From an uncultured Eubacteriales bacterium (GTDB lineage: Bacteria > Bacillota > Clostridia > TANB77 > CAG-508), in the NCBI GenBank assembly GCA_949840345.1, contig CATKWX010000019.1, positions 1-34,063 of the forward strand: a stretch of 34,063 nt of DNA. Reading direction: 5' to 3'. Below, piece after piece: positions 18,522-26,829 of the stretch (positions are counted from its first letter, which is position 1; every line of letters begins with the position of its first letter). The notes under the pieces were generated by a model. That model saw only the letters and a program-made list of their open reading frames with translations, was not told the origin of the DNA and made no database searches. Both the position numbers and the translations under genes were made by a program.

Positions 18522-18546
18522 GCGGGCGATTAAAATAGCCCCTACA
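18522..18546. repeat. TGTAGGGGC palindrome upstream of dnaE
   Basis: GCGGGCGATTAAAATAGCCCCTACA; its complement matches the copy beside the RAYT gene (33740-33764) at 24 of 25 positions. It sits a few bases upstream of the dnaE ribosome site. Confidence 0.85.
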
Positions 18547-18627
18547 ATATCGTATTATTTATATCACATATATAAAAAAAAATAAAGAGCATTGCTCTTT
18601 AAAATATTTATTATTAATTATTTCAAT

Positions 18628-18656
18628 TTGACATAATATGTTAAATATTGTATAAT
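18628..18656 (+). promoter_or_regulatory. Sigma-A promoter of the 97-aa gene
   Basis: TTGACA, 17 bp, TATAAT: consensus. The leader is about 118 nt and contains the hairpin CTACCC-GTTATTTT-GGGTAG (18681-18700), then AAGGAGG at 18767. Confidence 0.9.
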
Positions 18657-18780
18657 ATAGTTGCTTTTCTTTATGAAGCACTACCCGTTATTTTGGGTAG
18701 TTAACCCCCTTTCTCGTGTGCCCAATGCTCGAGTTTACATATAATAAACCAATTTCAACCTTTGTTAAGGAGGGCAAATT

Positions 18781-19074
18781 ATGGATAATAATTTGAGAAC
18801 TGTAAAAGCAAGCGATTTGCGTGAATATGTTGATGCAACTATTAATAAACACTGTACACGTGCTGTTCCCCGCTATGTTCGTTCTTTCTATTTCGATTTT
18901 GTAATTACTATACCTGAGGACGATCCTTCTGTAGCAGATAATATTCAAAACGCTATGGCTGATCTGTATAAACATGGAATAATCACGGATGAACCGCCAA
19001 CCTATTTAAATTCTTTAAAAAAGGATACTGAAATCCACATTATGCTTATTCATCCTTTCAACATTGTCGACTAA
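18781..19074 (+). CDS. Hypothetical protein, 97 aa, codon-atypical cassette gene
   Basis: Not recognised. It is a small soluble protein: an amphipathic N-terminal helix, a beta segment SFYFDFVITIPEDDPS (about 40-55), a helix (ADNIQNAMADLYKHG), and a terminal strand EIHIMLIHPFNIV. Arginine is CGT/CGC rather than AGA, and TTC, CCC, CCG and GAC are frequent, unlike neighbours. It contains no CGG. It has its own consensus promoter, a structured leader, a strong AAGGAGG, and a perfect terminator directly after the stop. It runs opposite to dnaE and spoIIP. Confidence 0.78.
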   Translation: MDNNLRTVKASDLREYVDATINKHCTRAVPRYVRSFYFDFVITIPEDDPSVADNIQNAMADLYKHGIITDEPPTYLNSLKKDTEIHIMLIHPFNIVD

Positions 19075-19081
19075 ACCTTTA

Positions 19082-19118
19082 AAAGATATAGATAATTGGG
19101 CTATCTATATCTTTTTTT
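19082..19118 (+). terminator. Terminator of the 97-aa gene
   Basis: Perfect 13-bp stem AAAGATATAGATA / TATCTATATCTTT with 7-nt loop, then a T-run. It starts within 10 nt of the stop codon. Confidence 0.92.
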
Positions 19119-19138
19119 ATTGTACATATTGCAAATAT

Positions 19139-19258
19139 TGTAGGGGTCAATGCCCACATTGACCCGCCTTCGAAGCACGGGTCGTCGAGGACGCCGACCC
19201 CTACAGATTTTATGTAATATCTTCGAAGAACGGGCGGACTTAGAGGCCCGCCCCTACA
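19139..19258. repeat. Three TGTAGGGG-family palindromes in a row
   Basis: TGTAGGGGTCAATG...CATTGACCC, then GGGTCGTCGAGGACGCCGACCC-CTACA, then GGGCGG-ACTTAGAGG-CCCGCCCCTACA. No coding capacity. Confidence 0.85.
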
Positions 19259-19275
19259 GATGCATTTGACATAAC

Positions 19276-19400
19276 AAGTTTGGAAAAGAATTAGCATAGT
19301 GCTAGGCATTTCGGATGAGAAATACCGGAGGCGTACTGGTGTACGCTGAGGATTTTCTCATTCGAAATAACGACGCAATATGCTGATTATTTTTCAAACT
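19276..19400. mobile_element. MITE-like element, 125 bp, full copy
   Basis: Terminal inverted repeats AAGTTTGGAAAAGAATTAGCATA and its near-complement (TATGCTGATTATTTTTCAAACT on the plus strand) bound an internal hairpin (CGGATGAGAAAT...ATTTTCTCATTCG). It abuts the spoIIP stop codon. A 45-bp internally deleted copy is at 30204-30248. Confidence 0.65.
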
Positions 19401-20534
19401 CTACATTTCCTTCATGACCTCGTCTATAACACTCGCCAAATACTTCATACTGCCTAAACTCTGCTCCATTGTGTTTCCTGTTGCACCAACTTCTATTATT
19501 ATTGCGCCTTTAGATAAATTTTGGTTATATCTTGCTGTGCTTAAATTTATTGGTCTAAATAGTCCCGGATACATTTCATTTGCTTTTGCTTGTAGCTTTA
19601 TCGCAAATTTTAGATTTTCTCTCCAATTAGGATGTTCAAGTCCACCTGCATCTGTTCCTATAACTATCATTAGTTGAGCTACCGTTTCATCATTTATTTT
19701 TACAGTTGGTCCATAATCGCTTCCATTTCCCACGGCATCTCTATGTAAATCTATTAACATTTGTGCATTATTATCTTTTAAAATATTATTTACAGTTTGC
19801 ATTGAATTTCCATAAGAACCTGAATATGAAGGATAGTCATGTAAAGTAGTATTATGCATTACATTATATCCTCTATTTTCTAGTAATCCCTTTAATTCAG
19901 TTCCAACTCTTGCAACGCTATAATTTATGTCTGTTGTTCTATAATTACCTGTCATTTCATAATTAAAATTTTCAGTAGGTGTATAGCTCTCACAAGTATG
20001 TGTATGGAAAATTACTATATCTTTTTTATTTTCTAAACTCACATCTGGAACTAGCATCTCTTCTGTTAATTCATATCCAGATTTATTCTTTATTGCTACA
20101 TTTTTGTAGGAATCTGTATAAGATGCCTTTAAGTTATTTTCTTCAACAACTTGAGTTACAATATTCTCTGGAATCTCAGAATTTATTAATTCGCTTTTAT
20201 CATCTATATCTAAAGGAGTGTCTATAACTACATCTAAGTTATTTTTAGCAACAATTCTGTTATTTAAGCCTAATTCAGAATTTAAAATTCCACTAACTAA
20301 TGAATGTTTAGGTGTACCTTCGCTTGAATTCAAATACCTCATACTAGATATACTTGTATCCATACATCCTAAAAAAGATTGAGAATAAATTTGCTGCGTA
20401 GTAGTTTCTATTGCTTGCTTTACATCTTCTTGTTTTTTGGTTTGTTTTAATAATATTACTATTAATAATATTGCAACTACTACAATTATATATTTTAATA
20501 ATTGTTTACCATCTATAACTGTAACATTGAACAT
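19401..20534 (-). CDS. spoIIP: Stage II sporulation protein P
   Basis: 377 residues from the ATG at 20534 (GGAGA five nt upstream). One N-terminal membrane segment (YIIVVVAILLIVILL, about 15-29) anchors it; the rest is outside. The amidase/endopeptidase domain shows VIFHTHTCESYTP (about 182-194), LIDLHRDAVG (about 264-273) and IIIEVGATGNTMEQ (about 349-362), the zinc-amidase signature of SpoIIP. With SpoIID it degrades septal peptidoglycan to let the mother cell engulf the forespore, so the organism probably sporulates. A MITE-like element begins right after its TAG. Confidence 0.93.
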   Translation of the reverse strand: MFNVTVIDGKQLLKYIIVVVAILLIVILLKQTKKQEDVKQAIETTTQQIYSQSFLGCMDTSISSMRYLNSSEGTPKHSLVSGILNSELGLNNRIVAKNNLDVVIDTPLDIDDKSELINSEIPENIVTQVVEENNLKASYTDSYKNVAIKNKSGYELTEEMLVPDVSLENKKDIVIFHTHTCESYTPTENFNYEMTGNYRTTDINYSVARVGTELKGLLENRGYNVMHNTTLHDYPSYSGSYGNSMQTVNNILKDNNAQMLIDLHRDAVGNGSDYGPTVKINDETVAQLMIVIGTDAGGLEHPNWRENLKFAIKLQAKANEMYPGLFRPINLSTARYNQNLSKGAIIIEVGATGNTMEQSLGSMKYLASVIDEVMKEM

Positions 20535-20640
20535 ATATGTCTCCTTTTTGTCCAAAATCGTTTTATTATATATATATTCAGTTACTTGTTCATTTATTCT
20601 TATCAGTAAAAAAATAAATAAATATTTTGAAATAAATTAT

Positions 20641-20669
20641 TTGACAAAATAAAAAAAAGTCTATATAAT
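20641..20669 (+). promoter_or_regulatory. Consensus sigma-A promoter of a small RNA
   Basis: TTGACA, 17 bp, TATAAT. It drives a short transcript that ends at 20757. Confidence 0.9.
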
Positions 20670-20675
20670 GGAGAT

Positions 20676-20757
20676 AGAAAATGAGAGCCACAAAGTGGTT
20701 ACCACGAAAGTAAAGAAATAAGTCATTGCTCGGGTAAAGCAGAATGACTTATTTTTT
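20676..20757 (+). ncRNA. Candidate small RNA, about 80 nt
   Basis: From about 7 nt after the -10 box to the T-run. It holds a small hairpin CCAC-AAA-GTGG overlapping GTGGTTACCAC, an unpaired purine-rich stretch, and the terminator hairpin. A 10-codon frame (MRATKWLPRK, 20681-20713) is present, but its GGAG lies at or before the probable start of transcription, so translation would have to be nearly leaderless. No match to a named riboswitch is recognised, and no gene follows on this strand. Confidence 0.6.
20717..20757 (+). terminator. Terminator of the small RNA
   Basis: Perfect 11-bp stem AATAAGTCATT / AATGACTTATT, 15-nt loop GCTCGGGTAAAGCAG, then six T. Confidence 0.92.
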
Positions 20758-20796
20758 ATTGTATTTTCGATAATTAATAATTAATGAAATTCACAT

Positions 20797-22566
20797 TTAT
20801 TTTATCAATTCCTTCAGCTCATCTAAATTTTGCTTATAAAATTCAAACGCATCTTCATAAGGCTTTTTGCTCTCTAAATCTACATCTACCATTTTCAACA
20901 AATCTACAGATTTTTTCGTACATCCTTGTTTTAACATATTTATATATTTCTCTACAAATCCATCTTCATTTGATAGAATTTTCTTTGCAATAGCAATAGC
21001 TGCAGATATTCCTGTTGCATATTTATATACATAAAAGCAACTATAAAAATGTGGGATTCTAGCCCATTCATATTTTATGTCTTCATCTACAATTACACTT
21101 TCTCCAAAGTATTTTTTATTTAAATCTAAATATATATCACATAATTTATCTGATGTTAATTGTTCGTCTTTTTCAACCTTTTCATGAACTATTTTTTCAA
21201 ACTCTGCAAACATGGTTTGTCTTATTAAAGTAGCTCTTAATTTGTCTAATTCTGCATTAATTAGCGCTGCTTTTCTATTTTTATCGTTTTCGTTTTTAAT
21301 TAAATATTGTCCTAGTATTATTTCATTTACAGTAGATGCAACCTCTGCTACCATTATCGTATAATTTGCATCCAACACATTTTGATTTGAATTTGAATAA
21401 TATGAATGCATTGCATGACCCAACTCGTGTGCAATTGTGCTTATATCTTCTTCTTGATTTGTGAAATTAGTTAAAACATATGGATGAACTCCATACACAC
21501 CCATACTATATGCTCCACCCATTTTATTTTTTTCTTCATATACATCTATCCAGTTGTTATTAAATGCAGTTTTTAACATATTTGAGTACTCTTCTCCCAT
21601 TGGTGCTAATGCATCTAATACAATTTGTTTAGCTTGTGCGTATTCTATTTCCTTTTCTTCTGCTCTTAGCTTATTATAATATATATCATATATGTGCAAT
21701 TCGTCTTTTCCAAGCAATTGCTTTTTCAAATTCATATATTCATGATTTATATACATCTTTTCATTTACTACTTCAACTAAGCTATTATAAACCTCTATTG
21801 TTGAGTCATCACTTTTCACTGCTTTTTCTAATGAAGATTTATAATTTCTCAATTTAGACTTTATTACATTTTCCTTTACTCTTGCTATATACATCTCTGT
21901 TATTGTATTTATATGTTTTTTATATAATGAATACATACTTTCAAATGCTTGCTTTCTAATATTTTGGTTACTACTCATCATATATTTTGTATATGTTGCT
22001 TGTGTTAACTCTAACTCTTCTCCATTTTCATCTATTATTTTAGGAAATTCAAACTCTGTGTTTGTAAATATATCATAAGAACTTTCACTAACTCCAAAAA
22101 CTTCTGAAAAACTAGCAAGTAACCTTTCTGCTTCTTCACTTAATACGTATTTTTTGTTTTCTATTATATCTTCTAACAGTCTTTTATATCTAGCTAAATT
22201 TGTATCAGTATTTAAAAATTCTTTTAACTTTGCTTCGTCTATGCTTGTTATTTCTGGCACAATAAAAGAAGTAGCAGTTGAGATATCTGTTCCTACTTTT
22301 TCTGCCATTTTGTACATTTCTGTATTTTTACTATCTGCCATATTTTGGTGATACTTAAACATATAATAAGCATAAAACTTTTCATATATTTCTAACATCT
22401 TCTCATATATGTTATAACACTCGTATATTCTACTAGCTGACTCTATTAAAGTTCCCTTGTATTGCTCTATTTGTTTTAATAAATTATATATTTCTTGTTT
22501 TGCAACTTCTAATTCTGACTCATTTTCAAAAATATCTTTCAAATTCCATTTGTATTGATTATCCAT
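20797..22566 (-). CDS. pepF: Oligoendopeptidase F, M3 family
   Basis: 589 residues, typical PepF length. The zinc site is HELGH at 380-384 with the third ligand Glu about 408 (VAEVASTVNE), preceded by GGAYSMGVYGVHPYVLTNF, the substrate-cleft strand. The C-terminal HFYSCFYVYKYATG carries the catalytic-domain tyrosines. A cytoplasmic metallopeptidase that trims oligopeptides. ATG follows GGAGG by 7 nt. Flanked by a palindromic repeat cluster upstream and the small RNA downstream. Confidence 0.95.
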   Translation of the reverse strand: MDNQYKWNLKDIFENESELEVAKQEIYNLLKQIEQYKGTLIESASRIYECYNIYEKMLEIYEKFYAYYMFKYHQNMADSKNTEMYKMAEKVGTDISTATSFIVPEITSIDEAKLKEFLNTDTNLARYKRLLEDIIENKKYVLSEEAERLLASFSEVFGVSESSYDIFTNTEFEFPKIIDENGEELELTQATYTKYMMSSNQNIRKQAFESMYSLYKKHINTITEMYIARVKENVIKSKLRNYKSSLEKAVKSDDSTIEVYNSLVEVVNEKMYINHEYMNLKKQLLGKDELHIYDIYYNKLRAEEKEIEYAQAKQIVLDALAPMGEEYSNMLKTAFNNNWIDVYEEKNKMGGAYSMGVYGVHPYVLTNFTNQEEDISTIAHELGHAMHSYYSNSNQNVLDANYTIMVAEVASTVNEIILGQYLIKNENDKNRKAALINAELDKLRATLIRQTMFAEFEKIVHEKVEKDEQLTSDKLCDIYLDLNKKYFGESVIVDEDIKYEWARIPHFYSCFYVYKYATGISAAIAIAKKILSNEDGFVEKYINMLKQGCTKKSVDLLKMVDVDLESKKPYEDAFEFYKQNLDELKELIK

Positions 22567-22589
22567 AAACTTCCTCCTTTGAACAAAAA

Positions 22590-22662
22590 GGGCACAGTGG
22601 TGTATTCGGAACGACGAGGGCGTCGTTCCCTACAGGGTATCCCCTCAAACGGTGCCCCTACA
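22590..22662. repeat. Nested palindromic repeat upstream of pepF
   Basis: The outer unit GGGCACAGTGGTGT...GGGTAT...CAAACGGTGCCCCTACA matches the unit at about 13431-13487. Within it sits a second unit, CGGAACGACG-AGGG-CGTCGTTCC-CTACA (22607-22634), identical in core to those at 14959 and similar to 27338. Confidence 0.8.
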
Positions 22663-22703
22663 AATACAGATTTTATCATAACAAATTCACATATTCAACC
22701 CCA

Positions 22704-23514
22704 TTATTTTCCAAAAATTCTAAGCAATTGAATACCAATAGACTGCCATTTAGGTGCAGTATACCTATGTTTTAAGTGCCTATCTTCAACTGCTTTTATA
22801 TATTGTTTTATAATCGAATTATATGGCTTTACCTCTATAAAATTCCACAACTTTTCTTCATTTTTTCTTATTTCATCTTCTTGATTTGCAAAATAAGACT
22901 TCTCTTGCATCCAAGTATACTTTTTCTCATTATTCTCTTTATTAAAACCAGTAGCATATGCACCGTGGTTCAATTACACCTATTTCTATATTTGCAATTT
23001 TTAACTTTTTCATTTCTTTTCTTAAGCATGTAGTAAAACCCTCTATTGCAAATTTAGAGGAACAATATGGTGCTAAAAACGCAAAAGGAATTCTTCCTGC
23101 TAGCGAAGACAAAAATATTATTCTTCCTCTTTTCTTTTCATTAATCATTTTTGTTAATGCTACTTGTGCAGTTTCAATATTGCAAAACACATTTGTTTCA
23201 AATACATCTCTAAATCTATTTGCATCAATATCTGCAACTGAACCCGAATCTCCTATTGCAGCATTACATACTAAGCAATCTATATCATAATTTAATATTT
23301 TCTCTCTATCTTGCTTTTTCAATATGTCTAGTTTAAACGCTTCTATATCCAATTTATCCATTTTAGCGATCTTTAACAAATCTTCAATTTCATTTTCATA
23401 CCTAACCGTCGCATATACCTTATGTCCTCTCTTTGCAAGTGCAATGCTTGCTTCCTTTCCAAGTCCTGTTCCTGCACCTGTTATCAATATAGTTTTTTTC
23501 AAAATTATCACCAT
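22704..23514 (-). CDS. Short-chain dehydrogenase/reductase, joined by +1 shift at CGG
   Basis: Rossmann-fold oxidoreductase. GAGTGLGKEA (about 13-22) is the TGxxxGxG cofactor loop, CNAAIGDSG (about 88) the NAG-like motif, LSSL (about 137) the catalytic Ser, and YCSSKFA (about 151) the catalytic Tyr/Lys. The frame ends after CGG 22963-22965; skipping the C gives IEPGAYATGFNKEN, the SDR PG motif, and an 86-residue C-terminus. Total 269 residues, normal for the family. The start may be this ATG or the TTG four codons on (KKTILITG). The substrate is unknown. Confidence 0.85.
22963..22965 (-). other. CGG +1 recoding site (SDR gene)
   Basis: Zero frame GAA CCA CGG TGC ATA TGC; skipping C: GAA CCA GGT GCA TAT GCT ACT (E-P-G-A-Y-A-T). 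Confidence 0.9.
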
Positions 23515-23549
23515 AGTTAGTATTGGTGATTTTGTTATTTTAATGCATA

Positions 23550-23578
23550 TTGTAAAAACTATTAAAATGTGCTAGAAT
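23550..23578 (+). promoter_or_regulatory. Sigma-A promoter of the 101-aa gene
   Basis: TTGTAA, 17 bp, TAGAAT. The leader has a hairpin GGATAA-TTTAC-TTATCC (23585-23601), then AAAGGAT before the ATG. Confidence 0.7.
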
Positions 23579-23641
23579 AGTCAACGGATAATTTACTTAT
23601 CCATATATCCCTTATGTAACAATTGTAGAAAGGATGATTTT

Positions 23642-23947
23642 ATGGCAAAAGCAAATAGGATTAATCTTGGGAAGGAGGAAGCAATTAGGCGGTTAAACAC
23701 TCTTGTAAATGAATTGAGTCTTGAATTTTACAATAAAGGATTTGATTCTGCAAACCCAGATGATGTGATTTTTTCAGATTTAATTGAGCACTTAGAAAAT
23801 ATCATTGAATTGCTTAATCACTGTCAAAACGATAGAGTGTCTTTTTTTCGCATTTATGCGAGTGTAAGAAAAAAAGGAAACACTTCATTGCACTTGGTGC
23901 TTCCCCACCCAGAAATAACTTGGGAAAGGTTTGCTAAGTTAAAATGA
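23642..23947 (+). CDS. Hypothetical protein, 101 aa, codon-atypical cassette gene
   Basis: Not recognised. Largely helical (ANRINLGKEEAIRRLNTLV; DLIEHLENIIELLNHC), then a short basic strand and a proline-containing end (HLVLPHPEITWERFAKL). Codons differ from neighbours: AGG, CGC, GGG, GTG, TTG and AAG are common. An in-frame CGG at 23690-23692 must be Arg: a +1 shift there meets TAA at the next codon. It ends with TGA, the only clear TGA-terminated intact gene in the window. It has a single-gene promoter and a strong terminator, and lies opposite to its neighbours. Confidence 0.78.
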   Translation: MAKANRINLGKEEAIRRLNTLVNELSLEFYNKGFDSANPDDVIFSDLIEHLENIIELLNHCQNDRVSFFRIYASVRKKGNTSLHLVLPHPEITWERFAKLK

Positions 23948-23964
23948 TTATCAATGTTTGCACA

Positions 23965-24000
23965 TGCAAAAGGCACTTCTTTTACGAAGTGCCTTTTGCA
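23965..24000. terminator. Bidirectional terminator between the 101-aa gene and rpmE
   Basis: Perfect 15-bp stem TGCAAAAGGCACTTC / GAAGTGCCTTTTGCA with a 6-nt loop, T-rich on both strands, placed between convergent genes. Confidence 0.88.
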
Positions 24001-24007
24001 TATAATT

Positions 24008-24208
24008 TTATTCCAATCCGTATTTTTGTTTAAATCTTTCTGCTGCTCCACCTGTTTTGCTTTGTTTTAAGTTACCTGTCCAATATGGATGACATTTTGA
24101 ACATACGTCAACTTTTAAATCTGTTCTTGTAGAACCTACTTCTAATACGTTACCACAAGCACAAGTTATTGTTGTTTCATTATATTCTGGATGTATTCCT
24201 GTTTTCAT
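24008..24208 (-). CDS. rpmE: Ribosomal protein bL31, zinc-binding form
   Basis: 66 residues from ATG 24208 (GAGGTG eight nt upstream; an in-frame GTG four codons earlier is part of that site). MKTGIHPEY start, Cys16-x-Cys18 and Cys36-x-x-Cys39 (CSKCHPYWTG) bind zinc, and the C-terminus is RFKQKYGL. Complete 50S subunit protein. Transcribed alone, with a shared terminator after it. Confidence 0.96.
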   Translation of the reverse strand: MKTGIHPEYNETTITCACGNVLEVGSTRTDLKVDVCSKCHPYWTGNLKQSKTGGAAERFKQKYGLE

Positions 24209-24295
24209 TATGTAATTCACCTCTTCCTTTCCTTATTAAAAAACGTCATTTATTATAATATCATATATTTTTTTATATTTCAAGTATTTATTTAC

Positions 24296-24454
24296 TTATT
24301 TTTTATCTTCTTCATCTACAACCTTTACATAATCAATAGTGCTATTTATTTCTTTTTCGAAAGACATTTTTCTAACCAGTTTAGATGTTATATTAAATAT
24401 AATAGCAATAACTGTTATCAACAGTGCTATTTTTTTCCAATGTTTTGCTAACAT
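24296..24454 (-). CDS. Small single-pass membrane protein, 52 aa
   Basis: ATG preceded by AGGAGAAAAATT. A basic start (MLAKHWKK), one membrane helix (about 9-21, IALLITVIAIIFN), a basic flank and an acidic tail (VVDEEDKK), so the C-terminus is probably outside or in the cytoplasm depending on topology. AT-rich host codons. Lies between rpmE and the divergent VanW gene. Not recognised. Confidence 0.6.
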   Translation of the reverse strand: MLAKHWKKIALLITVIAIIFNITSKLVRKMSFEKEINSTIDYVKVVDEEDKK

Positions 24455-24605
24455 AATTTTTCTCCTACATTAAAATAAATATTTTATCTACATATATAAT
24501 TATACTATTTTTTATTAATTTGTCAATGTATTTTTCTGGTATATACATATTTATGTTACTTTTGATTATACTATTTTTAATGATTTATTGGAGGTTTTTA
24601 AGGTT

Positions 24606-25218
24606 ATGAAAAAAATTAGAATATTATTTATAATTTTATCAATTTGTTTATTTTCGTTATGTGGTTGTAACGATTCTAATAAAAATAGTAACAATTCTAA
24701 TACTGAGAGAACCAATTACTCTACAAGTTTGCCTTCTTCTATGCCTTCTCCTAAAAAAGAAATTGAAATTTCTACATTTGCTACTAATATTTTAGATAAG
24801 ACACCTAATAGGGTTGATAACATTGCTCTAACCTGTAGTAAAGTTAATGAAGTAATTGTTAAAAACGGTGATACATTTTCTTTTTGTGACACTGTTGGCG
24901 AAGTTAGTTTAGCTACAGGATATAAAGAAGCAGATATATTAGATGCAAAAGGAAAACCATTTAAAGGTTATGGTGGTCGGAAGCTGTCAAGTAAGTAGCA
25001 CTTTATATAATGCCCTTTTAGAAATTAATAATATTGAAATATTAGAAAAACACGAGCATAGCAAACAGGTTTATTATGTTCCAAAAGGAAAAGATGCAGC
25101 AGTTGATTTTCCTAGCAAATTAGACTTTAGATTTAAAAATAATACTGGTAATGACATAAAAATTTATGCAAGCAATACAAATGAGAACGTAACAGTAAAA
25201 ATTATGCGATTAGAATAA
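24606..25218 (+). CDS. VanW-family lipoprotein, joined by +1 shift at CGG
   Basis: The N-terminus (MKKIRILFIILSICLFSLCGC) is a lipoprotein signal with lipobox Cys about residue 21, then a Ser/Asn linker. The VanW domain reads NGDTFSFCDTVGE, ATGYKEADI and FKGYGG up to CGG 24978-24980; skipping C gives GGGSCQVSSTLYNALL, the family hallmark, and a further 79 residues with PKGKDAAVDFPSKLDFRF. Total 203. ATG at 24606 is preferred over a TTG inside the ribosome site. VanW proteins are surface proteins of unclear activity related to YoaR; the name does not imply vancomycin resistance. Convergent with the carboxypeptidase gene. Confidence 0.9.
24978..24980 (+). other. CGG +1 recoding site (VanW gene)
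   Basis: Zero frame GGT GGT CGG AAG CTG TCA; skipping C: GGT GGT GGA AGC TGT CAA GTA AGT (G-G-G-S-C-Q-V-S). Confidence 0.92.
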
Positions 25219-25253
25219 GAAGTTTGATGCATATTTTTATCTAAAGAACATAA

Positions 25254-25277
25254 GGGTGCAATCATGCGACCCCTACG
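25254..25277. repeat. Degraded TGTAGGGG-family palindrome
   Basis: GGGTGCA-ATCA-TGCGACCCCTACG; a decayed copy downstream of the VanW gene. Confidence 0.6.
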
Positions 25278-25323
25278 ATATGCATTATATCAAACAAAAA
25301 GACGTTTTTTTCTATGCAATAAC

Positions 25324-25503
25324 AAATTAAATGTAATAAAAGAATAAAACGACGAATGCAAATGAAAAAATTTTAGAAATTCTTAAGTAGATTTTATGGA
25401 AAATGTTCAAGCTTGCCTTGAAAGGGTGCCATAAAATCAAATTAGAATTTCTTAAATTTTGTAATGTAGCCGAGGAGTTCTATTCTTTTATTACATTTAA
25501 TTT
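25324..25503. repeat. 180-bp near-palindrome with perfect 22-bp ends
   Basis: Ends 25324-25345 and 25482-25503 are exact complements. After an internal bubble of about 20-30 nt on each side, a second imperfect stem of about 30 bp (AGAAATTCT...GATTTTATGG with its partner) leads to a TTCAAG/CTTGAA tip. This fills the gap between two convergent genes. The rod-with-bubble shape recalls structured RNAs such as 6S RNA, but no clear promoter or T-tract is seen, so a MITE or a decayed element is equally possible. Confidence 0.6.
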
Positions 25504-25519
25504 ATTGTATAAAAACTTC

Positions 25520-26738
25520 TTATCGCATTAAATTAAACCATTTTTCAAACATAAAGCTACTATTATTAAAGAAGCCAACCTTTTTTATTTCTTTTTTTGC
25601 TATAATATTTATTTTTGCTAATTCTTGATTTTCTAATTTAAATACAACTTCTCCTACCACTTGCCCGGGTGTAATTGGTGCACTAATTCTATCCGGAACA
25701 TTAATTTCTTGACTAATGCTTTTTTCTTGACCTTTTTTAATTAACACTCCAGCTTCATTTTCAAATAATAATTCTGTAGAATTTTCTACACCTTTTTCTA
25801 CTAATACTGTTTTTACTGTATCTCCTCTATTTCCTAATTTTTTATATCCATAATTACTAAAACCATAGTCTAATAATTTTTTTGCCTCATTAAATCTTAT
25901 TGCTCCTGTTGGAGCTTTCATTACTACTGCAATTAAACTTAAGTCATCTCGAGTCGCAGAGGCAGATAAATTAAATAATGCAAGTGAAGTTGAACCTGTT
26001 TTTAAACCTGTTATTCCATTATAATTTCTAATTAATTTATTTGTATTTACTAATTCAGACTTACCGGTCTCTTAATGAATCCATCCATATAGTTGTATAC
26101 TTTGTTATATTAGGATGATTTACTAACAATTCTCTAGACATTAAAGCAATATCAAAACTAGATGTTACGTGTCCATCTTCATCTATTCCGTGACAGTTCT
26201 TAAATGTAGTATCCTCCATGCCTAATTGTTTTGCCTTTTCGTTCATTCTTACAACAAATTGTTCTTCGCTTCCTGCTAAATATTCTGCCATTGCTACAGT
26301 GCAGTCATTTGCAGAAACCACACAAATTGCCTTTAGCATTTCATTTACAGTTAATTCTTCTCTCACATCTAACCAGATTTGTGAGCCTCCCATTTTAGAA
26401 GCATTTTCACTACAGGGAACCTTAGTTTCAAGCGTAATTTCTCCTCTATCTAGTGCCTCCATAATTAGAAGTAATGTCATAACTTTAGTTACACTTGCAG
26501 GTCTTAATTGTTCATGCATATTATGGTCGTATAAAACCTGACCTGTACTTTGCTCTATTAATACTGCACTTCCAGCTTCTAAATTCAAAAAATTTTCTGT
26601 TTCATCTCCATTTGTGCTAGTTAACATAGTTTCATCATAATTTGACCACACAAATTCTGTTGCATAAACTGATATGTGAGATATTAACATTATAATTAAT
26701 AAAAAAATAGATACTATTTTTAGTAATGATTTATTCAT
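25520..26738 (-). CDS. D-alanyl-D-alanine carboxypeptidase, joined by +1 shift at CGG
   Basis: Signal peptide (1-27, hydrophobic core IFLLIIMLISHISVYA), then the penicillin-binding S11 peptidase set. SVTK (about residue 80) is the SxxK nucleophile motif and SANDC (about 140) the SxN motif. The frame ends after CGG 26064-26066; skipping C gives DGKSELVNTN and then KTG in GLKTGSTSLAL (about 244), followed by the beta C-terminal domain. Thus SxxK/SxN and KTG lie on opposite sides of the site. Total 405 residues. It trims peptidoglycan stem peptides outside the cell. ATG follows GGAGG. Confidence 0.92.
26064..26066 (-). other. CGG +1 recoding site (carboxypeptidase gene)
   Basis: Zero frame AGA GAC CGG TAA, an immediate stop; skipping C: AGA GAC GGT AAG TCT GAA (R-D-G-K-S-E). 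Confidence 0.92.
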
Positions 26739-26793
26739 ATAAAATTACCTCCATAAATTACTAAATAGTATTCATATTTTTGTTTTTTATTAC

Positions 26794-26826
26794 AAAAACT
26801 CTAACACAAATAATGTTAGAGTTTTT
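26794..26826 (-). terminator. Terminator after the VanZ gene
   Basis: Perfect 13-bp stem AAAAACTCTAACA / TGTTAGAGTTTTT with a 7-nt loop between the VanZ stop and the carboxypeptidase start. Confidence 0.9.
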
Positions 26827-26829
26827 ACT

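Noticed and set aside
18583..18599. Hairpin AAAGAGC-ATT-GCTCTTT as a terminator
   Set aside because: T-rich on the minus strand only, with no minus-strand gene directly before it; role unclear, so not listed.
20681..20713. Ten-codon micropeptide as a firm CDS
   Set aside because: Its GGAG overlaps the -10 edge and would not be in the transcript; kept only as a possibility within the small RNA.
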